DNA from: Armatimonadota bacterium
GTDB lineage: Bacteria > Sysuimicrobiota > Sysuimicrobiia > Sysuimicrobiales > JACQTN01
Assembly: GCA_016210785.1 (NCBI GenBank)
Contig: JACQTN010000566.1
Span: 1 to 5,959 of the forward strand
Direction: 5' to 3'
Length of the DNA: 5,959 bases
Below are positions 5,348 through 5,959 of the stretch, in pieces; position 1 is the first letter of the stretch; every line of letters begins with the position of its first letter. The notes beneath the pieces are model-generated. The model was given only the letters and a program-made list of their open reading frames with translations. It searched no databases and was not told the origin of the DNA. Both the position numbers and the translations under genes were made by a program.

Positions 5348-5959
5348 GTGGACGCACCCGCGCCGTTCCAGCATCTGGCGCAGTATCCGCCGCTCAGCGC
5401 CCTGGTCAGCCGCCGCTCCCGCCGTTTCGGCCTCGGCATGAAGATCGAGCACGGGCCTCTGGCGCATCACAGCCGGCACGCGCCGCTCCCCCTCCGTGAG
5501 GAAGAAGAGGCAGCCCTGGCGTTTGCCGCGTGCGGCATCACCGGGCTCGCCGATCTCTCCTACGGCACCGGCCAGGGCGGCAGCATGCTCGCCGGCCTGA
5601 TGGGCCGCACCATCGCCAGCCCCGACGCCATCCATGCCGCCGCCCTCATCGTCGCCCGGGACGACGCAACATATCTGCTGAGGCGTCCGCAGGATTTTGC
5701 GCCGACGGACATTCCGGATCTGTGCCGGCTGGCACGGCAGAGGGCCCTCACGGAACTCTACCGGCGCAGCCGGATCAAAATCGCTGCCGGGCGCGCCGCC
5801 GCGCCGGTGGAACCCGGCTACAACTTCAACATCAACCGCTGGTCGCTCTACGCACCCGGCACCACCTATTTCCTCCCGATCAACGAGATCACCGGCCTCT
5901 ACATCAACACGCTGCTGGAGGCCTTCGACGAGACGATGGGGCTGTTCATCGTGGACGAG
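5348..5959 (+). CDS. Nitroreductase-like protein (tentative), N-terminal 204 residues
   Basis: The frame is open from GTG 5348 to the window edge, so the 3' end is missing. The GTG is chosen because AAGGGGGG (5334-5341) precedes it by six bases; the next in-frame ATG is codon 31. RRSRRF at residues 22-27 resembles the FMN-phosphate-binding start of nitroreductases. PLREEEEAALAFAACGITG (47-66 region) resembles the SagB-type 'PL..eEl..lLwaa.GiTg' segment. A GTGQGG stretch (73-78) falls where a 'PSaGalyp'-like loop would be expected. Later parts (NINRWSLYAPGTTYFLPIN, about 161-179, then LYINTLLE 184-191) look strongly constrained but match no motif I can name. The coding call is firm; the family is a weak inference, and substrate and cofactor are unknown. 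No signal peptide is seen. It is head-to-head with the cyclase-STAND gene. Confidence 0.7.
   Translation, partial: MDAPAPFQHLAQYPPLSALVSRRSRRFGLGMKIEHGPLAHHSRHAPLPLREEEEAALAFAACGITGLADLSYGTGQGGSMLAGLMGRTIASPDAIHAAALIVARDDATYLLRRPQDFAPTDIPDLCRLARQRALTELYRRSRIKIAAGRAAAPVEPGYNFNINRWSLYAPGTTYFLPINEITGLYINTLLEAFDETMGLFIVDE

Noticed and set aside
4924..5439. 171-codon - strand open frame crossing the divergent intergenic region
   Set aside because: Out of frame with the cyclase start and without motifs; it runs through the control region and the opposite gene.

Overview
This is a GC-rich bacterial window with dense coding, GTG or ATG starts and short gaps. It holds no rRNA, tRNA, CRISPR array or insertion sequence. 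The protein families seen (a class III cyclase fused to a STAND ATPase and TPRs, and an SBP_bac_5 type transporter) are common in high-GC soil and environmental bacteria such as Chloroflexota, Actinomycetota and Armatimonadota-like lineages. The sequence alone does not settle the taxon.

Left part (1-2433, + strand): the 3' part of a peptide/nickel-type ABC transporter operon. It contains the C-terminal 155 residues of a periplasmic substrate-binding protein, then a DppB-like permease (539-1489) and a DppC-like permease (1594-2433). Hairpin-forming sequences sit in both gaps. The two ATPase genes that usually follow dppC are absent; the operon ends directly against a convergent gene.

Middle part (2451-5174, - strand): one large gene for a 907-residue signalling protein. 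It has an N-terminal class III adenylate cyclase domain with every canonical catalytic residue at canonical spacing, a central NB-ARC/STAND ATPase module, and a C-terminal array of 40-residue TPR units. No DNA-binding domain is visible, so cAMP synthesis is the only output that can be read from it. Its stop codon lies 17 bp from the end of the dppC-like gene, with an imperfect palindrome over the junction.

Right part (5175-5959): a 173-bp divergent intergenic region, then the first 204 codons of a + strand gene that runs off the window. The encoded protein looks like a remote member of the nitroreductase (SagB-like) family, but this is tentative. The intergenic region has a plausible sigma70-type promoter, a strong Shine-Dalgarno sequence, and a G-run/C-run/G-run arrangement that could mask or release that Shine-Dalgarno.

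How they may fit together: the transporter imports peptides or similar solutes. The STAND cyclase probably senses a ligand through its TPRs and converts ATP to cAMP. The head-to-head gene may share control with the cyclase. No link between transporter and cyclase is shown beyond adjacency.
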